Source: Rhodobiaceae bacterium (GTDB lineage: Bacteria; Pseudomonadota; Alphaproteobacteria; Parvibaculales; Parvibaculaceae). Taken from it: 45,351 bases of DNA. The DNA lies in assembly GCA_002715765.1 (NCBI GenBank), contig PAZY01000031.1:4212-49562 (forward strand). Reading direction: 5' to 3'. Of this stretch, positions 26,606 through 36,672 are shown piece after piece; within the stretch, counting starts at the first letter, position 1; each line of letters starts with the position of its first letter. The translations under genes were made by a program, and so were the position numbers. Under the pieces are notes generated by a model, which saw only the letters and a list, made by a program, of their open reading frames with translations, had not been told where the DNA came from and did no database searches.

Positions 26606-28885
26606 ATGGGAAAGAAAACACACCTGAGTGATGAAGAAGCGCTCCGCTTCCATGCCCATGGCAAGCCAGGCAAGCTGGAAATCACCCCTACCAAGCCGAT
26701 GGCCACCCAGCGCGACCTGTCTCTTGCCTACTCCCCCGGTGTCGCGGTGCCCGTTCGCGCCATCGCGGAAAACCCGGACGCGGCTTATGACTATACGGCC
26801 AAAGGCAATATGGTCGCCGTTATTTCCAACGGGACGGCAATCCTGGGCCTTGGCAATCTGGGGGCCCTTGCCTCCAAGCCGGTGATGGAAGGCAAGGCGG
26901 TTCTGTTCAAGCGGTTTGCCGATGTGGATTCCATTGATCTGGAAGTGGATACCGTAGACGTTGATGAATTCGTCAACGCCGTGCGCTATCTCGGACCGAC
27001 CTTTGGCGGCATCAATCTGGAAGATATCAAGGCGCCGGACTGCTTCATCATTGAAGAACGTCTTCGCGAGCTGATGAATATCCCGGTTTTTCATGATGAC
27101 CAGCATGGCACGGCGATTATTTCCGCTGCGGGCCTGATCAACGCCCTGCACCTGACGGGGCGCGACATCAAAGACATCAAAGTCGTCGTCAACGGGGCCG
27201 GGTCCGCCGGGATTGCGTGTCTGGAACTGATCAAGGCCATGGGCCTGCCCCACGAGAATGCGCTTCTGTGCGACACGAAAGGTGTGATCTATCAGGGACG
27301 CGCTGAGGGCATGAACCAGTGGAAGAGCGCACATGCCGTCGCGACCGATGCGCGGACACTTGAAGATGCGATGAAGGACGCAGACGTGTTCCTTGGTCTG
27401 TCTGTCAAAGGGGCGCTGACCCCGCGCATGGTCGAAAGCATGGCAGCTCAACCGATCATTTTTGCCATGGCCAATCCCGATCCGGAAATTACGCCGGAAG
27501 AAGTATCAACCATTCGCGACGATGCGATTGTGGCAACCGGGCGTTCGGACTATCCGAACCAGGTGAACAATGTTCTGGGCTTTCCCTACATTTTCCGCGG
27601 GGCGCTTGATGTACGCGCCACCACCATCAATGAGCAGATGAAAATCGCCTGTGCGGAAGCGTTGGCAAAACTTGCACGGGAAGACGTGCCTGACGAAGTG
27701 GCTGCGGCCTATCAAGGCGAACGCCCGCGCTTTGGACCAAGCTACATTATCCCCGTTCCTTTTGACCCGCGCCTGATCAGCGAGATCCCGCCAGCGGTTG
27801 CCAAGGCGGCCATGGATAGCGGCGTTGCCCGCGCGCCCATTGTTGATATGGACGGTTATCAACGCCAGCTTTCCGCACGGCTTGATCCGACAGCTGGATC
27901 GCTGCAGGTCATCTTTGAACATGTGAAGCGCGACCCCAAACGGGTCGTCTTCGCCGAGGGTGAAGAAGAGCGGGTCATCCGCGCGGCGATCAGCTTCCGC
28001 GACAATGGACTTGGCACACCGATCCTGATCGGCCGGGAAGAGGTCATTCGCGAAACGCTGACCTCTATCGGTCTTGATGCCGCCACAGATCTTCAGATCG
28101 TTAATTCACGCCTGTCTGACCGGGCACCCACTTATGCGCAATTCCTCTACAAGAAATTGCAGCGCAAAGGTTTTCTGCTGCGCGACTGCACCCGCATGAT
28201 CAACAATGAGCGCAATATTTTTGGCGCGGCGATGGTTGAGCATGGTGATGCGGATGCAATGGTGACCGGTGTCACCCGCAATTATGCGGTCGCGCTGTCT
28301 GAAGTCAGAAGCGTCATTGATCCGCTGCCCGGCAAGCGCCCCATGGGTGTCACGATGGTTATTTCACGCGGACGCACTGTGCTTGTTGCTGACACGAATG
28401 TGCACGACATGCCTGAAGCACATGAACTGGCTGATATCGCCGAACAATCAGCGGAAGTTGCCCGTCGTCTCGGGTATGAACCACGGGTGGCGCTGCTGGC
28501 TTATTCCACCTTTGGTCGTCCGACCGGTGAGCGATCAACCAAAGCCCGTGCAGCGGTTGAAATTCTTGACTCGCGAAATGTGGATTTTGAGTATGACGGG
28601 GAGATGGCCGCAGATGTAGCCCTCAACCGTGAAGCCATGGCTCTCTATCCGTTCTGCCGCCTGTCCGAGCCTGCCAATGTGTTGGTGATGCCCGCCATTC
28701 ATTCTGCATCCATCTCGACAAAGATGCTGCAGGAGTTGGGCGGTGCTGACCTGATCGGACCGCTGCTGACCGGTCTCTCGCGGCCTGTGCAGATTGTCAC
28801 AATGGGTGCAACCGTTTCAGACCTCGTGAATATGGCCGCCATCGCCTCCTACGACCTCGATCAAACCTACAAGCTCATTCGCTAG
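26606..28885 (+). CDS. maeB: NADP-dependent malic enzyme with phosphotransacetylase-like domain
   Basis: MaeB converts malate to pyruvate plus CO2 and NADPH. The 759-residue protein has a malic N domain (S-P-G-V-A-V-P-V, then Y-T-A-K-G-N), an NAD(P)-binding domain ([11 protein letters not shown]) and a PTA/PTB-like C-terminal third from about 430. The last is regulatory and usually lacks transacetylase activity. ATG 26606 has AAAGG 8 nt upstream; a TTG at 26585 is the only longer option. A strong hairpin follows at 28943. Confidence 0.94.
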   Translation: MGKKTHLSDEEALRFHAHGKPGKLEITPTKPMATQRDLSLAYSPGVAVPVRAIAENPDAAYDYTAKGNMVAVISNGTAILGLGNLGALASKPVMEGKAVLFKRFADVDSIDLEVDTVDVDEFVNAVRYLGPTFGGINLEDIKAPDCFIIEERLRELMNIPVFHDDQHGTAIISAAGLINALHLTGRDIKDIKVVVNGAGSAGIACLELIKAMGLPHENALLCDTKGVIYQGRAEGMNQWKSAHAVATDARTLEDAMKDADVFLGLSVKGALTPRMVESMAAQPIIFAMANPDPEITPEEVSTIRDDAIVATGRSDYPNQVNNVLGFPYIFRGALDVRATTINEQMKIACAEALAKLAREDVPDEVAAAYQGERPRFGPSYIIPVPFDPRLISEIPPAVAKAAMDSGVARAPIVDMDGYQRQLSARLDPTAGSLQVIFEHVKRDPKRVVFAEGEEERVIRAAISFRDNGLGTPILIGREEVIRETLTSIGLDAATDLQIVNSRLSDRAPTYAQFLYKKLQRKGFLLRDCTRMINNERNIFGAAMVEHGDADAMVTGVTRNYAVALSEVRSVIDPLPGKRPMGVTMVISRGRTVLVADTNVHDMPEAHELADIAEQSAEVARRLGYEPRVALLAYSTFGRPTGERSTKARAAVEILDSRNVDFEYDGEMAADVALNREAMALYPFCRLSEPANVLVMPAIHSASISTKMLQELGGADLIGPLLTGLSRPVQIVTMGATVSDLVNMAAIASYDLDQTYKLIR

Positions 28886-28942
28886 GCTGAAAATACTTGT
28901 GTCCCGCTGCCATATGGGGTGACATAGCGGAAAGCAGGGTTT

Positions 28943-28972
28943 TGTGCTCACCAATACATGTTGGTGAGCACA
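28943..28972 (+). terminator. Terminator-like hairpin after maeB
   Basis: TGTGCTCACCAA (28943-28954) pairs perfectly over 12 bp with TTGGTGAGCACA (28961-28972) around a 6-nt loop. TTTATTAT follows directly. This is the best intrinsic-terminator candidate in the window, 57 nt after the maeB stop. It ends 10 nt before the GAGGAGG ribosome site of the next gene, so it could also attenuate that gene. Confidence 0.75.
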
Positions 28973-28991
28973 TTTATTATGTGAGGAGGAT

Positions 28992-29492
28992 ATGATGGCT
29001 GGGACAGGATCAAAAACCGGAGCAGGCGCTGCAATGTTCAAGGCGAACGCAGTCGGGGAGAAAACGAGCAGGCTTATGATGGCGGTTCCTTTTCTGCTGG
29101 CCGCCACAATGATGAGTGCCTCCGCCGGTGAAACACCTGCCCCTGAAGGCGCTCGTGTCTACTTCATCTCACCGGAAGACGGTGCCACAACCTCCAGTCC
29201 CGTGAACGTCGTCTTTGGCCTTCAAGGCATGGGTGTCGCCCCTGCCGGTGTCGCCAAGGAAATGACAGGTCATCATCACCTGCTGGTCGATACCCCGATG
29301 CTGGAGGGGGAAGAGCTCGACTATTCCATTCCCGCTGATGAACATCATGTGCATTTCGGCGGTGGTCAGACGGAGACACGTATCGAGCTTGCACCGGGAA
29401 CACATACTCTCCAATTGCTGCTTGGTGATGAGAACCACATTCCCCACAACCCGCCTATTGTATCGGACGTGATTACGATCACGGTCGAATAG
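28992..29492 (+). CDS. Exported DUF4399 protein
   Basis: The protein is 166 residues long with a hydrophobic segment (about 29-46, ending A-S-A-G-E) consistent with export. The mature domain has the DUF4399 signatures V-Y-F-I-S-P-x-D-G-A, H-H-H-L-L-V-D, H-V-H-F-G-G-G-Q-T-E and L-L-L-G-D-E-N-H-I-P-H. The many conserved His/Asp residues suggest metal binding, but no function is established. A strong GAGGAGG ribosome site precedes ATG 28992/28995. A shorter start at Met29 would give a cleaner signal peptide but lacks that site. Confidence 0.82.
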   Translation: MMAGTGSKTGAGAAMFKANAVGEKTSRLMMAVPFLLAATMMSASAGETPAPEGARVYFISPEDGATTSSPVNVVFGLQGMGVAPAGVAKEMTGHHHLLVDTPMLEGEELDYSIPADEHHVHFGGGQTETRIELAPGTHTLQLLLGDENHIPHNPPIVSDVITITVE

Positions 29493-29503
29493 GTTTTTCG
29501 ATC

Positions 29504-30268
29504 GTGATCAGAAAACTCCTGTCTCGCATCGACATTGGCATGCGTGCACGGCGTATTTTCAAGCAGAGCCTTGGCGGGCATGGGGAGATTGAACTCAGTC
29601 TGCTGTCGGTACTGATGCGCGCCAATTCCCTTTCCATTGATATTGGCGCCAACAAGGGCGTCTATACCTATCAGATGAAAGAATGGGGACGGACGGTTGC
29701 CTTTGAACCGATCCCGGAGCTGGCGAACAATCTGTCCGCCGCTGCATACCCCGACTTGACGGTTGAACAATGTGCCTTGTGCGAGAAGCCCGGCATGACC
29801 GTTCTGCATGTGCCTTATCATGCCAAGAAAAAGGGCAAGCTCAATACGCCGTCTGCCACGCTTCGTGACGACAGCACATCCAACCCGCTCGGATTTCGCG
29901 AGATACACGTGCCGGCGAAGACGCTCGATTCATTTCAGTTTGAAGATGTGGGCTTTGTCAAAATCGATGTTGAGGGCTGGGAAGAAAATGTGCTGATGGG
30001 CGGACGCGAAACCATCAGGCGCAACCAGCCGATTGTTATGGCCGAGCTGGTCGAGACATATACGCCGGGCATTCTGACCCGTGTTCCCGCTTTCTTTGCC
30101 GACCTGAATTATCAAGGCTTTTGCATCGACGCTGCCGCCCTGAAGCTGATGAAGATTGAAGATATTGACCCAGCACAGCCCGTGACGGAGAACTATATTT
30201 TCGTGCCCGGACATGATGCGGAGGCATTCAGGTCCCGATGTCAGGCGCTGCTACGACAGCGGGCCTGA
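29504..30268 (+). CDS. FkbM-family SAM methyltransferase
   Basis: The 254-residue protein has the SAM-binding motif S-I-D-I-G-A-N-K-G-V-Y-T-Y, the F-E-P-I-P-E motif, and F-V-K-I-D-V-E-G-W-E-E-N-V-L-M-G-G. Together these define the FkbM family (usually O-methylation of sugars or secondary metabolites). The substrate is unknown. It begins with GTG 29504, only 11 nt after the DUF4399 stop, so the two are probably co-transcribed. It converges with the olsB-like gene, leaving a 12-nt gap. Confidence 0.86.
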   Translation: MIRKLLSRIDIGMRARRIFKQSLGGHGEIELSLLSVLMRANSLSIDIGANKGVYTYQMKEWGRTVAFEPIPELANNLSAAAYPDLTVEQCALCEKPGMTVLHVPYHAKKKGKLNTPSATLRDDSTSNPLGFREIHVPAKTLDSFQFEDVGFVKIDVEGWEENVLMGGRETIRRNQPIVMAELVETYTPGILTRVPAFFADLNYQGFCIDAAALKLMKIEDIDPAQPVTENYIFVPGHDAEAFRSRCQALLRQRA

Positions 30269-30280
30269 CACGGGTCGGGG

Positions 30281-31243
30281 TCAGTCCTTTTTGAACTTGG
30301 ATGAGTAGCGCTCGTTGATTTCCGAGACAGGGAAGAGAATAAGCACATCGGTTGTCCCGAACTGCTCATCGACAACGGCACCATCCCCGATAAAACAACC
30401 GGCGCGAATATAGCCTTTGATCATGGGAGGCATGGCGCGCAGTGCCGCCCGAAGCTCCACCTCTTCTTTAGGTATCCGGTTCATTGGCACATGGCGCGCC
30501 GCATGCGCCCGCACATACCAATTCTGCGGTGTCAGGTGATGGTGGTAGAGATAGGCCAGCGGTACCACGAGCTCGGCGGGATCCGTATTTTCAAATGATG
30601 CACAACCAAACATGACATCAAGCTTGTGTAGCGCGACATAGTGCATGATGCCGTGCCAAAGAAGTTCTACCGTGCGCTTGTCGCGATAAGGTGCCAGAAC
30701 GCACGAGCGACCCAGTTCCAGAAACCGGACGTCAGGCCCTGCCCGTTTCAACAAGGGTTCGATATCAAACTCACCGGCTGTATAAAATCCACCATTCTGC
30801 TCAGCCACCTCCTGGCGCAGCAGGCGATAGCACCCCACCACCGCTTCAACGGGTGGATTGTCTTCCTGCCCGGCGGGTACCAGCTCGTGGTCGATCACGA
30901 GCAGATGATCGCAGAAGGCATCAAACCGGTCGACGTCGCGTTTGGTCGCGAGTGCCGCTGCATCTGGCGTCGCTGACATCTCTTCATAGAAAACGTGATA
31001 CCGCAGCGCCTGAGCGGCCTCGATTTCTTCCTTCCGGCTCGCGAGCCGCACCTCCAGCGTGCCCCGGCGCCCGAAACTCACAGGCGTCGATGCGGGTGTG
31101 ACATTTGTGTCTGGTTGGGACTGGGTCAGCAGACTGGTCTCACTTCTCGTTTGCTCGACATCCGGCATACCCACAGGTACATCCAGTGTCGATCCACCCC
31201 ATGTGGGGCCCTCACTCAAGACTTCAATTCCTGAACGCATCAT
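30281..31243 (-). CDS. olsB: L-ornithine N-alpha-acyltransferase OlsB-like
   Basis: The 320-residue protein is a GNAT-fold acyl-ACP-dependent acyltransferase. It has L-R-Y-H-V-F-Y-E-E-M, D-x-F-D-A-F-C-D-H-L-L-V, L-E-L-G-R-S-C-V, W-H-G-I-M-H-Y-V and a K-G-Y-I-R-A-G motif near the C-terminus, as in OlsB and the hemolysin-like acyltransferases. OlsB makes lyso-ornithine lipid, which OlsA then acylates. The start is taken at ATG 31243 (ATGATG, with AAGG just upstream); a start at 31264 is possible. The N-terminal ~60 residues look disordered. Confidence 0.8.
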   Translation of the reverse strand: MMRSGIEVLSEGPTWGGSTLDVPVGMPDVEQTRSETSLLTQSQPDTNVTPASTPVSFGRRGTLEVRLASRKEEIEAAQALRYHVFYEEMSATPDAAALATKRDVDRFDAFCDHLLVIDHELVPAGQEDNPPVEAVVGCYRLLRQEVAEQNGGFYTAGEFDIEPLLKRAGPDVRFLELGRSCVLAPYRDKRTVELLWHGIMHYVALHKLDVMFGCASFENTDPAELVVPLAYLYHHHLTPQNWYVRAHAARHVPMNRIPKEEVELRAALRAMPPMIKGYIRAGCFIGDGAVVDEQFGTTDVLILFPVSEINERYSSKFKKD

Positions 31244-31348
31244 CCTTGCCCCTTCGCGGCTCAAACTGCAAGGTCAACCGACCTTTACCCTGCTTGTGGG
31301 CCGTTTTTGTGACAAGCTTGTGTCGCATCCAACCTATTGATTTTCCTG

Positions 31349-32698
31349 TTACTTTTCTACTGTCTTGAGCGGGTTCACAAAATCCATCCGGTTTGTGCGC
31401 GACAACCAGACGAGCAAAATGAGCCCCGGCAGAGCCGCAACGCTCGTGGCGACAAAAAAGAGTACCCATCCAAGCTCGATCGCCACAAAGCCCGCACTGG
31501 CCGAAAGTATTGTCCGCCCGACAGCGGCAAGCGCCGAGAGAAGGGCAAACTGAGTTGCCGTGAAGGTCCGTGCGGAACACAGGCCAGACAGATAGGCCAC
31601 GAAGATGACGGTGCCCATGCCGCCGGTGAAACTCTCAACGGCCACACTCACGGCAAGCGCCGTTGCATCCGGCCCCACCCAAGCCAACCAGCAGAAAACG
31701 AGATTGGAGACAAGCTGCAAGATGCCGGTGATCCACAAGGCCGCTTTCAGCGGAACCAAACGCCCCAACAGACCGCCGACAAACCCGCCCGCTATCACGG
31801 TCATCAGACCGACCAGATTTGCGATATAGGCATACGTTTCTTTATCGAAGCCGATATCCAGAGCAAACGGTCCGACCATGGCACCGGCAAAGGCATCACC
31901 AAACTTGAAGAAAATGACAAATGCGAGGATCCATATCCAGCCCGGCTTTGCCGCAAAATCCAGGAACGGGTCCACCACGGCCTGACGAAACCGGGCAACG
32001 TAGTCGAGCGCGGCCTGCGCGTTTTCTACCTGCCTGCTTTCAGCTGGCTCCCGCGCAAAGAACGACGCCAGCAGACCAACCCCCATCAGGCTCGCCATCA
32101 GCGCGTAGGCATAGGCCCACAACTCGGCAGGCGGAAACCCCAGTGCTTCAAAAAGACCGGTCGCCCCCACAGCACCCGCGCCGGCCACAAGAAGTGCAAC
32201 CCGGTAGGCCGCCACATAATTGGCCATGCCGGCCGCGTATTGATCTTCACCGAGTGTTTCAACCCGGAACGCATCAATCACGATATCCTGGGAGGCAGAG
32301 AGAAAGGCAACCAGGACCGCCGCGAACGCCATGGCACCGGGAGCCCGCACCGGATCAACCAGTCCCATGCCCAGGATGGCACACAGAAGCAGCACTTGTG
32401 TCAGAACCAGCCAGGCGCGCCTGCGACCCAACCAGCGAGACAGGCCAGGCAGGCGCGCCGCATCAATCAGCGGCGCCCAGAGAAATTTCAAAACATATGG
32501 CAAACCCACCAGGGAAAAGAGGCCGATCGTGCCCAGATCCACACCTTCGTCCCGCATCCAGATCGACAGGGTTGAGCCGGTAAGCGCCAAAGGCAGACCT
32601 GAGGAAAAACCCAGCAGCAGAATAATCAGAACCTGCCGGTCCCCATAAACGCGAAACGCGCGCAGAAGCCGCGCTCGGTTTAACAGCTGCGTGTTCAT
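31349..32698 (-). CDS. ampG: AmpG-like muropeptide MFS transporter
   Basis: This is a 449-residue protein with about 12 hydrophobic segments. The N-terminal G-F-S-S-G-L-P-L-A-L-T-G-S-T-L motif, the L-K-F-L-W-A-P-L-I-D loop and the R-R-A-W-L segment are typical of AmpG. AmpG imports anhydromuropeptides for peptidoglycan recycling and beta-lactamase signalling. No ampC/ampR or ldcA gene is next to it. A related MFS function cannot be ruled out. It lies 78 nt downstream of the histidine kinase gene. Confidence 0.84.
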   Translation of the reverse strand: MNTQLLNRARLLRAFRVYGDRQVLIILLLGFSSGLPLALTGSTLSIWMRDEGVDLGTIGLFSLVGLPYVLKFLWAPLIDAARLPGLSRWLGRRRAWLVLTQVLLLCAILGMGLVDPVRAPGAMAFAAVLVAFLSASQDIVIDAFRVETLGEDQYAAGMANYVAAYRVALLVAGAGAVGATGLFEALGFPPAELWAYAYALMASLMGVGLLASFFAREPAESRQVENAQAALDYVARFRQAVVDPFLDFAAKPGWIWILAFVIFFKFGDAFAGAMVGPFALDIGFDKETYAYIANLVGLMTVIAGGFVGGLLGRLVPLKAALWITGILQLVSNLVFCWLAWVGPDATALAVSVAVESFTGGMGTVIFVAYLSGLCSARTFTATQFALLSALAAVGRTILSASAGFVAIELGWVLFFVATSVAALPGLILLVWLSRTNRMDFVNPLKTVEK

Positions 32699-32776
32699 GC
32701 CGCCCCTTCACACCATGTTCTTTTCATCTGTCTTGCTAACACAGGCACCCAAGGGACGACAGAAGGAAGTGGGCGC

Positions 32777-34903
32777 TCACGCCGCGGCTTCAGAACGGCG
32801 ACCGCGCCATTTCTCAAGCATGGCTGCAAGGTCTGCCGGGTCCACCGGTTTGGACAGATAGTCATCCATGCCCGCTGCCTGACAACTTTTCCGATCCTCT
32901 GCCATGACGTTTGCGGTCAGGGCAATAATGGGAAGGTCGCCTCTTAAACCTTCGAGCGCGCGGATCTCGCGCGTGGCTTCATAGCCATCCATCAAGGGCA
33001 TATGCAGGTCCATAAAGATCAGATCATAAGTACCGGGCTCACTGTCTTTCATTGTCTCCAGCGCTTCCAGCCCGCTCTCGACCATATGCGGAATATGTCC
33101 GGCACGCTCCACCATCATTCGGGTCAATGTTGCGTTCAGCTCATTGTCTTCCGCGACCAATACGTTGAGCGCGTCGGGGCCAGGCCGCAATGCGGGCGGT
33201 GTGGTTTCCGATATGTCTGCCCCGGTGTCTTCGTTGAGCAGACCATCCTTAGATGGTCCGTCCCTAGAATGGCTATCCTCGGCGCTCCCGGTCTGGGTCA
33301 GTCGCGCAGCCAGAGAGGCCGCCCGGACGGGACGTACAAGATATCCCTGATAGGGAAGCGCCTGTTGGTCCGGCAATGTCTCACCGGGGGCCGTCAACAG
33401 GAAGAGGTCGAGATCACCGGTCACTTCGTGCCGGGCGATGCATCCTGTCTCCGCCACGATGAGGTCGTGCGGTGTACCGTTCGCATCCTCCTCCAGCAGA
33501 ACCGTCGCACCATGATCCTCCAACAACGCGCGGACGGCCCGCGCCGTTACAGGTGATGTGATTTTCAGGCGCGCGGTTCGCCCTTTCAGATGGCGGTGCT
33601 GCTGTACTTCTGCCGGCTCGACCACCTGTAGCGGCAAAGAGAGCGTGAAGCAGGACCCCACACCCTTTTGGCTTGTTACTGTGACGTCACCGCGCATGGC
33701 GCGCGCCAGACGGCGCGTGATTGTCAGGCCCAGTCCTGTTCCCTCGTAACGGCGGGCATGACCTTGTTCGGCCTGCGCAAACTCGGTGAAGATGGCGGCG
33801 CATTCCTCCTCGGTCAACCCGATCCCTGTGTCTTCTACACAGATCTGAAGACGCTGGTCTTTCACATCCATGTCCACGGTTACGAAGACACCGCCCTCGT
33901 CTGTAAATTTTACCGCGTTGCCAACCAGGTTGATCAGGATCTGCCGGATACGCGCATCATCACCCATCAGTTTGATCGGCACATAGGGGGCGACGTAGCT
34001 TGCAATGTCGATCCCCTTGTCAAACGAATGGGGCGCCATCAGTTCGCACACCTGTTCAACCAGGGGGGTGATGCGAAACGGTTCTTCACACAGATCAACT
34101 TTACCGGATTCAATTTTGGAGAAGTCGAGAATATCGTTGATGATCGTCAGCAGCGCTTCTGCGGAGCGCTGCACCGCACGCGCGTGGGAGCGCTGTGCGG
34201 GCGAGAGTTCCGTTTCCAGCAGAAAGCGGATCATGCCCAGAACACCGTTCATTGGTGTACGGATTTCATGGCTCATGGTGGCCAGAAACTGGCTCTTGGC
34301 CCGGTTGGCGCTTTCTGCCTGCTCCAGCGCCTGCGCCAGATGTTCTTCTGTTTCCTTCCGGTCCGAAATGTCACGCCCGACGGTCTGGACTTCACACAGT
34401 CTGCCGTCATCATCCCGGATGGCGAAATCTTCCCAGACAAACCAGCGCGGCCCGCGGATTGTCATGATGCGCTGATCGTAGCGCACCCGGTAGGGCGGCA
34501 AGGAGAGCCCGGTAAACGTACCCAGCATGCGCGGCGTTTCCCCGTCCGGCAAGGTCGGGGTGAAAGGCGCGCCAAGCGCTTCGTCCCGGCGGAGCGCGAA
34601 CGTGTCACAAAAAACCTGGTTAACGAATGTCAGGCGGCCTTCAAGGTCTTTTCGCAGGATGATGTCACCCTGATTGGCCACAAGATCACGGTAACGCTCT
34701 TCGCTTTCCTTCAGCTCCCAATTGGCGTCCCGCAGATGTTCCAGCTCAACATGCAGGTTCTGGATTTCCGACGCCTGCTGCCGCGACCGCCGCTGGAAGA
34801 AAAGCACTGCCAGGCCGCCACCCACCGCCAGGGTCAACAGATAAAAAAGGACAGAAACAGGCTCCAGCAAGGTCCACTCCGGCAAAAGGCGCGTGAAAAA
34901 CAT
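32777..34903 (-). CDS. Hybrid sensor histidine kinase with PAS and two receiver-like domains
   Basis: The 708 residues are laid out as follows: an N-terminal transmembrane helix (about 17-36), a coiled coil (45-72), PAS (about 70-180), HisKA with S-H-E-I-R-T-P-M-N-G (phosphoacceptor His212), and HATPase (N box near 326-333, D-T-G-I-G-L 358-363, G-T-G-L-G-L 388-393). A degenerate receiver-like stretch (about 438-536) follows, then a variable linker, and a canonical receiver with Glu585/Asp586, phosphoacceptor Asp632 (F-M-D-L-H-M-P) and Lys685. No partner response regulator gene is adjacent and no Hpt domain is visible, so phosphotransfer goes to an unknown partner. Confidence 0.9.
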   Translation of the reverse strand: MFFTRLLPEWTLLEPVSVLFYLLTLAVGGGLAVLFFQRRSRQQASEIQNLHVELEHLRDANWELKESEERYRDLVANQGDIILRKDLEGRLTFVNQVFCDTFALRRDEALGAPFTPTLPDGETPRMLGTFTGLSLPPYRVRYDQRIMTIRGPRWFVWEDFAIRDDDGRLCEVQTVGRDISDRKETEEHLAQALEQAESANRAKSQFLATMSHEIRTPMNGVLGMIRFLLETELSPAQRSHARAVQRSAEALLTIINDILDFSKIESGKVDLCEEPFRITPLVEQVCELMAPHSFDKGIDIASYVAPYVPIKLMGDDARIRQILINLVGNAVKFTDEGGVFVTVDMDVKDQRLQICVEDTGIGLTEEECAAIFTEFAQAEQGHARRYEGTGLGLTITRRLARAMRGDVTVTSQKGVGSCFTLSLPLQVVEPAEVQQHRHLKGRTARLKITSPVTARAVRALLEDHGATVLLEEDANGTPHDLIVAETGCIARHEVTGDLDLFLLTAPGETLPDQQALPYQGYLVRPVRAASLAARLTQTGSAEDSHSRDGPSKDGLLNEDTGADISETTPPALRPGPDALNVLVAEDNELNATLTRMMVERAGHIPHMVESGLEALETMKDSEPGTYDLIFMDLHMPLMDGYEATREIRALEGLRGDLPIIALTANVMAEDRKSCQAAGMDDYLSKPVDPADLAAMLEKWRGRRSEAAA

Positions 34904-34979
34904 ATTTCACGCGATCTTGAAGGGGGGGACTTGAGAAATGGTTACCTGTTTATCAAAAGCCGGTTTATCCCTCGCATTG

Positions 34980-36524
34980 TCAGGCGGCCACCCCAAGGGC
35001 AGCGCCGTTCTGGTTGCGATATGAGAGGGCTTCGGCCGCGTGCAGCCGGGAAATGGTTTCGGCCTCATCAAGGTCGGCCAGGGTTCGTGCCACACGAATA
35101 ATCCGGTGATAACCCCGTGCGGTGAGACGAACACGGTCTGCGGCCTCCATCAGAAAGGCACGCGCCTCCTCGCTCAGGTGCGCTGTGCGTTCCAGCAGAT
35201 CCCCATCCGCATGGGCATTCACCCGAATATGGGGAGCGCCTGCCGTCTCAAACCGTGCCACCTGCCGGGCCCTCGCTGCCGCGACCCGGATCGCCACCTC
35301 CCGGCTCCCTTCTGCCGCTGGTGGCAATGCCAGATCCCGGGCACTGACCGGCGGCACATCAATATGCAGATCAATCCTGTCGACGAGCGGACCGGACAGT
35401 TTGGCCTGATAGTCCAACACGCATTTGGGCACCCGGGCGCAGGCACGGGACGGATCACCAGCATAGCCGCAGCGACAAGGGTTCATGGCAGCGATGAGCT
35501 GAAACCGCGCCGGGAAGGTGACATGGGCATTCGCCCGCGCGACCACGGCCTCGCCGGTCTCGATCGGCTGACGCAGACTGTCCAGTACGGCCCGGGCAAA
35601 CTCCGGCAATTCATCGAGAAACAGCACACCGGTATGCGCGAGCGAGACCTCTCCCGGTCGCACACGCAGGCCCCCGCCAATCAACGCGGCCATGGACGCA
35701 GAGTGATGCGGTGCCCGGAACGGCCGTGTCCGCGAGAGCCGGCCCTCGCTCAATTCTCCCGCAATGCTGGCAATCATTGAGGTGTCCAGCATCTCGCGGG
35801 GTGAAAGCGGCGGCAGGATGGACGGCAAGCGCGCCGCCAACATGGACTTGCCGGCACCTGGCGGTCCGACCATCAGCATATTGTGTCCCCCGGCGGCAGC
35901 CACTTCGAGGGCCCGCTTGGCACTTTCCTGCCCTTTGATGTCCGCGAGATCCGGCAGAGCGGTTTCCACCTCCGCCCTGAGGGGTTTTGGTTCCGACAGC
36001 AGCTGTGCGCCTTTCAGGTGATTGATGAGCTGGATCAGGTTTTCAGGCGCGAGGACGCCTGCTGTCTCCGCCCCGAACCCGGCCCATGCTGCCTCTGACC
36101 CACTGGCGGCAGGGCAAATGATGCCACGCCCACGGGCATTCGCCGCCATCGCAGCGGGAAGCGCACCCGCAACCGCGCTGATTGATCCGTCGAGCGAGAG
36201 TTCGCCCAGCGCGACATAGCGATCCATATCAGCGGCGGCAATCACATCCATTGCCACTAACAGTCCCAGCGCGATGGGCAGATCAAAATGTGAGCCTTCC
36301 TTGGGCAAGTCAGCCGGCGCCAGATTGACCGTGATCCTCTTGGGCGGCAGACCCAGCCCCAATGCAGTGAGGGCGGCCCGCACCCGCTCCCGGCTTTCGC
36401 CGACAGCCTTGTCAGGCAGGCCAACAATCGTGAAGGCCGGGAGCCCGCCTGAGATCTGGACTTGCACATCCACTGATCTTGCGTCGAGCCCCAGAAAGGC
36501 GACCGTTTCAATATGCGCGACCAT
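34980..36524 (-). CDS. comM: YifB/ComM family AAA ATPase (Mg-chelatase-like)
   Basis: This 514-residue protein has an N-terminal Lon-like domain (L-D-A-R-S-V-D-V-Q-V, then F-T-I-V-G-L-P-D-K-A-V-G-E-S-R-E-R-V). An AAA core follows with Walker A G-P-P-G-A-G-K-S (220-227), and the C-terminus is Mg-chelatase-like. Cysteines in the N-P-C-R-C-G-Y region fit the family. ComM helicases extend recombination during natural transformation; in non-competent strains the role is unclear. It is divergent from the esterase gene. Confidence 0.92.
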   Translation of the reverse strand: MVAHIETVAFLGLDARSVDVQVQISGGLPAFTIVGLPDKAVGESRERVRAALTALGLGLPPKRITVNLAPADLPKEGSHFDLPIALGLLVAMDVIAAADMDRYVALGELSLDGSISAVAGALPAAMAANARGRGIICPAASGSEAAWAGFGAETAGVLAPENLIQLINHLKGAQLLSEPKPLRAEVETALPDLADIKGQESAKRALEVAAAGGHNMLMVGPPGAGKSMLAARLPSILPPLSPREMLDTSMIASIAGELSEGRLSRTRPFRAPHHSASMAALIGGGLRVRPGEVSLAHTGVLFLDELPEFARAVLDSLRQPIETGEAVVARANAHVTFPARFQLIAAMNPCRCGYAGDPSRACARVPKCVLDYQAKLSGPLVDRIDLHIDVPPVSARDLALPPAAEGSREVAIRVAAARARQVARFETAGAPHIRVNAHADGDLLERTAHLSEEARAFLMEAADRVRLTARGYHRIIRVARTLADLDEAETISRLHAAEALSYRNQNGAALGVAA

Positions 36525-36672
36525 GAACCTGCCCGTCCGCAGCTATTTCCCCAAAACTTGTGTTTCAGCTTGTCGAAGCCATTGCCCCGCGTCAAGAACA
36601 AAAAAAGAACGTGATATGAGCGGAGCAAATCTGCTAAGCGTGAGGGATCGGCATTTTTGGGGAGAGAAGACA

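Noticed and set aside
26564-27451. 295-codon open frame on the minus strand
   Set aside because: Antisense to maeB, whose motifs are intact; no independent evidence.
31337-32575. 412-codon open frame on the plus strand
   Set aside because: Antisense to the ampG-like gene. The peptide is rich in charged residues and Pro, with no hydrophobic or domain pattern.
33668-35101. 477-codon open frame on the plus strand
   Set aside because: Antisense to the hybrid kinase gene, with no domain signals and no ribosome site.
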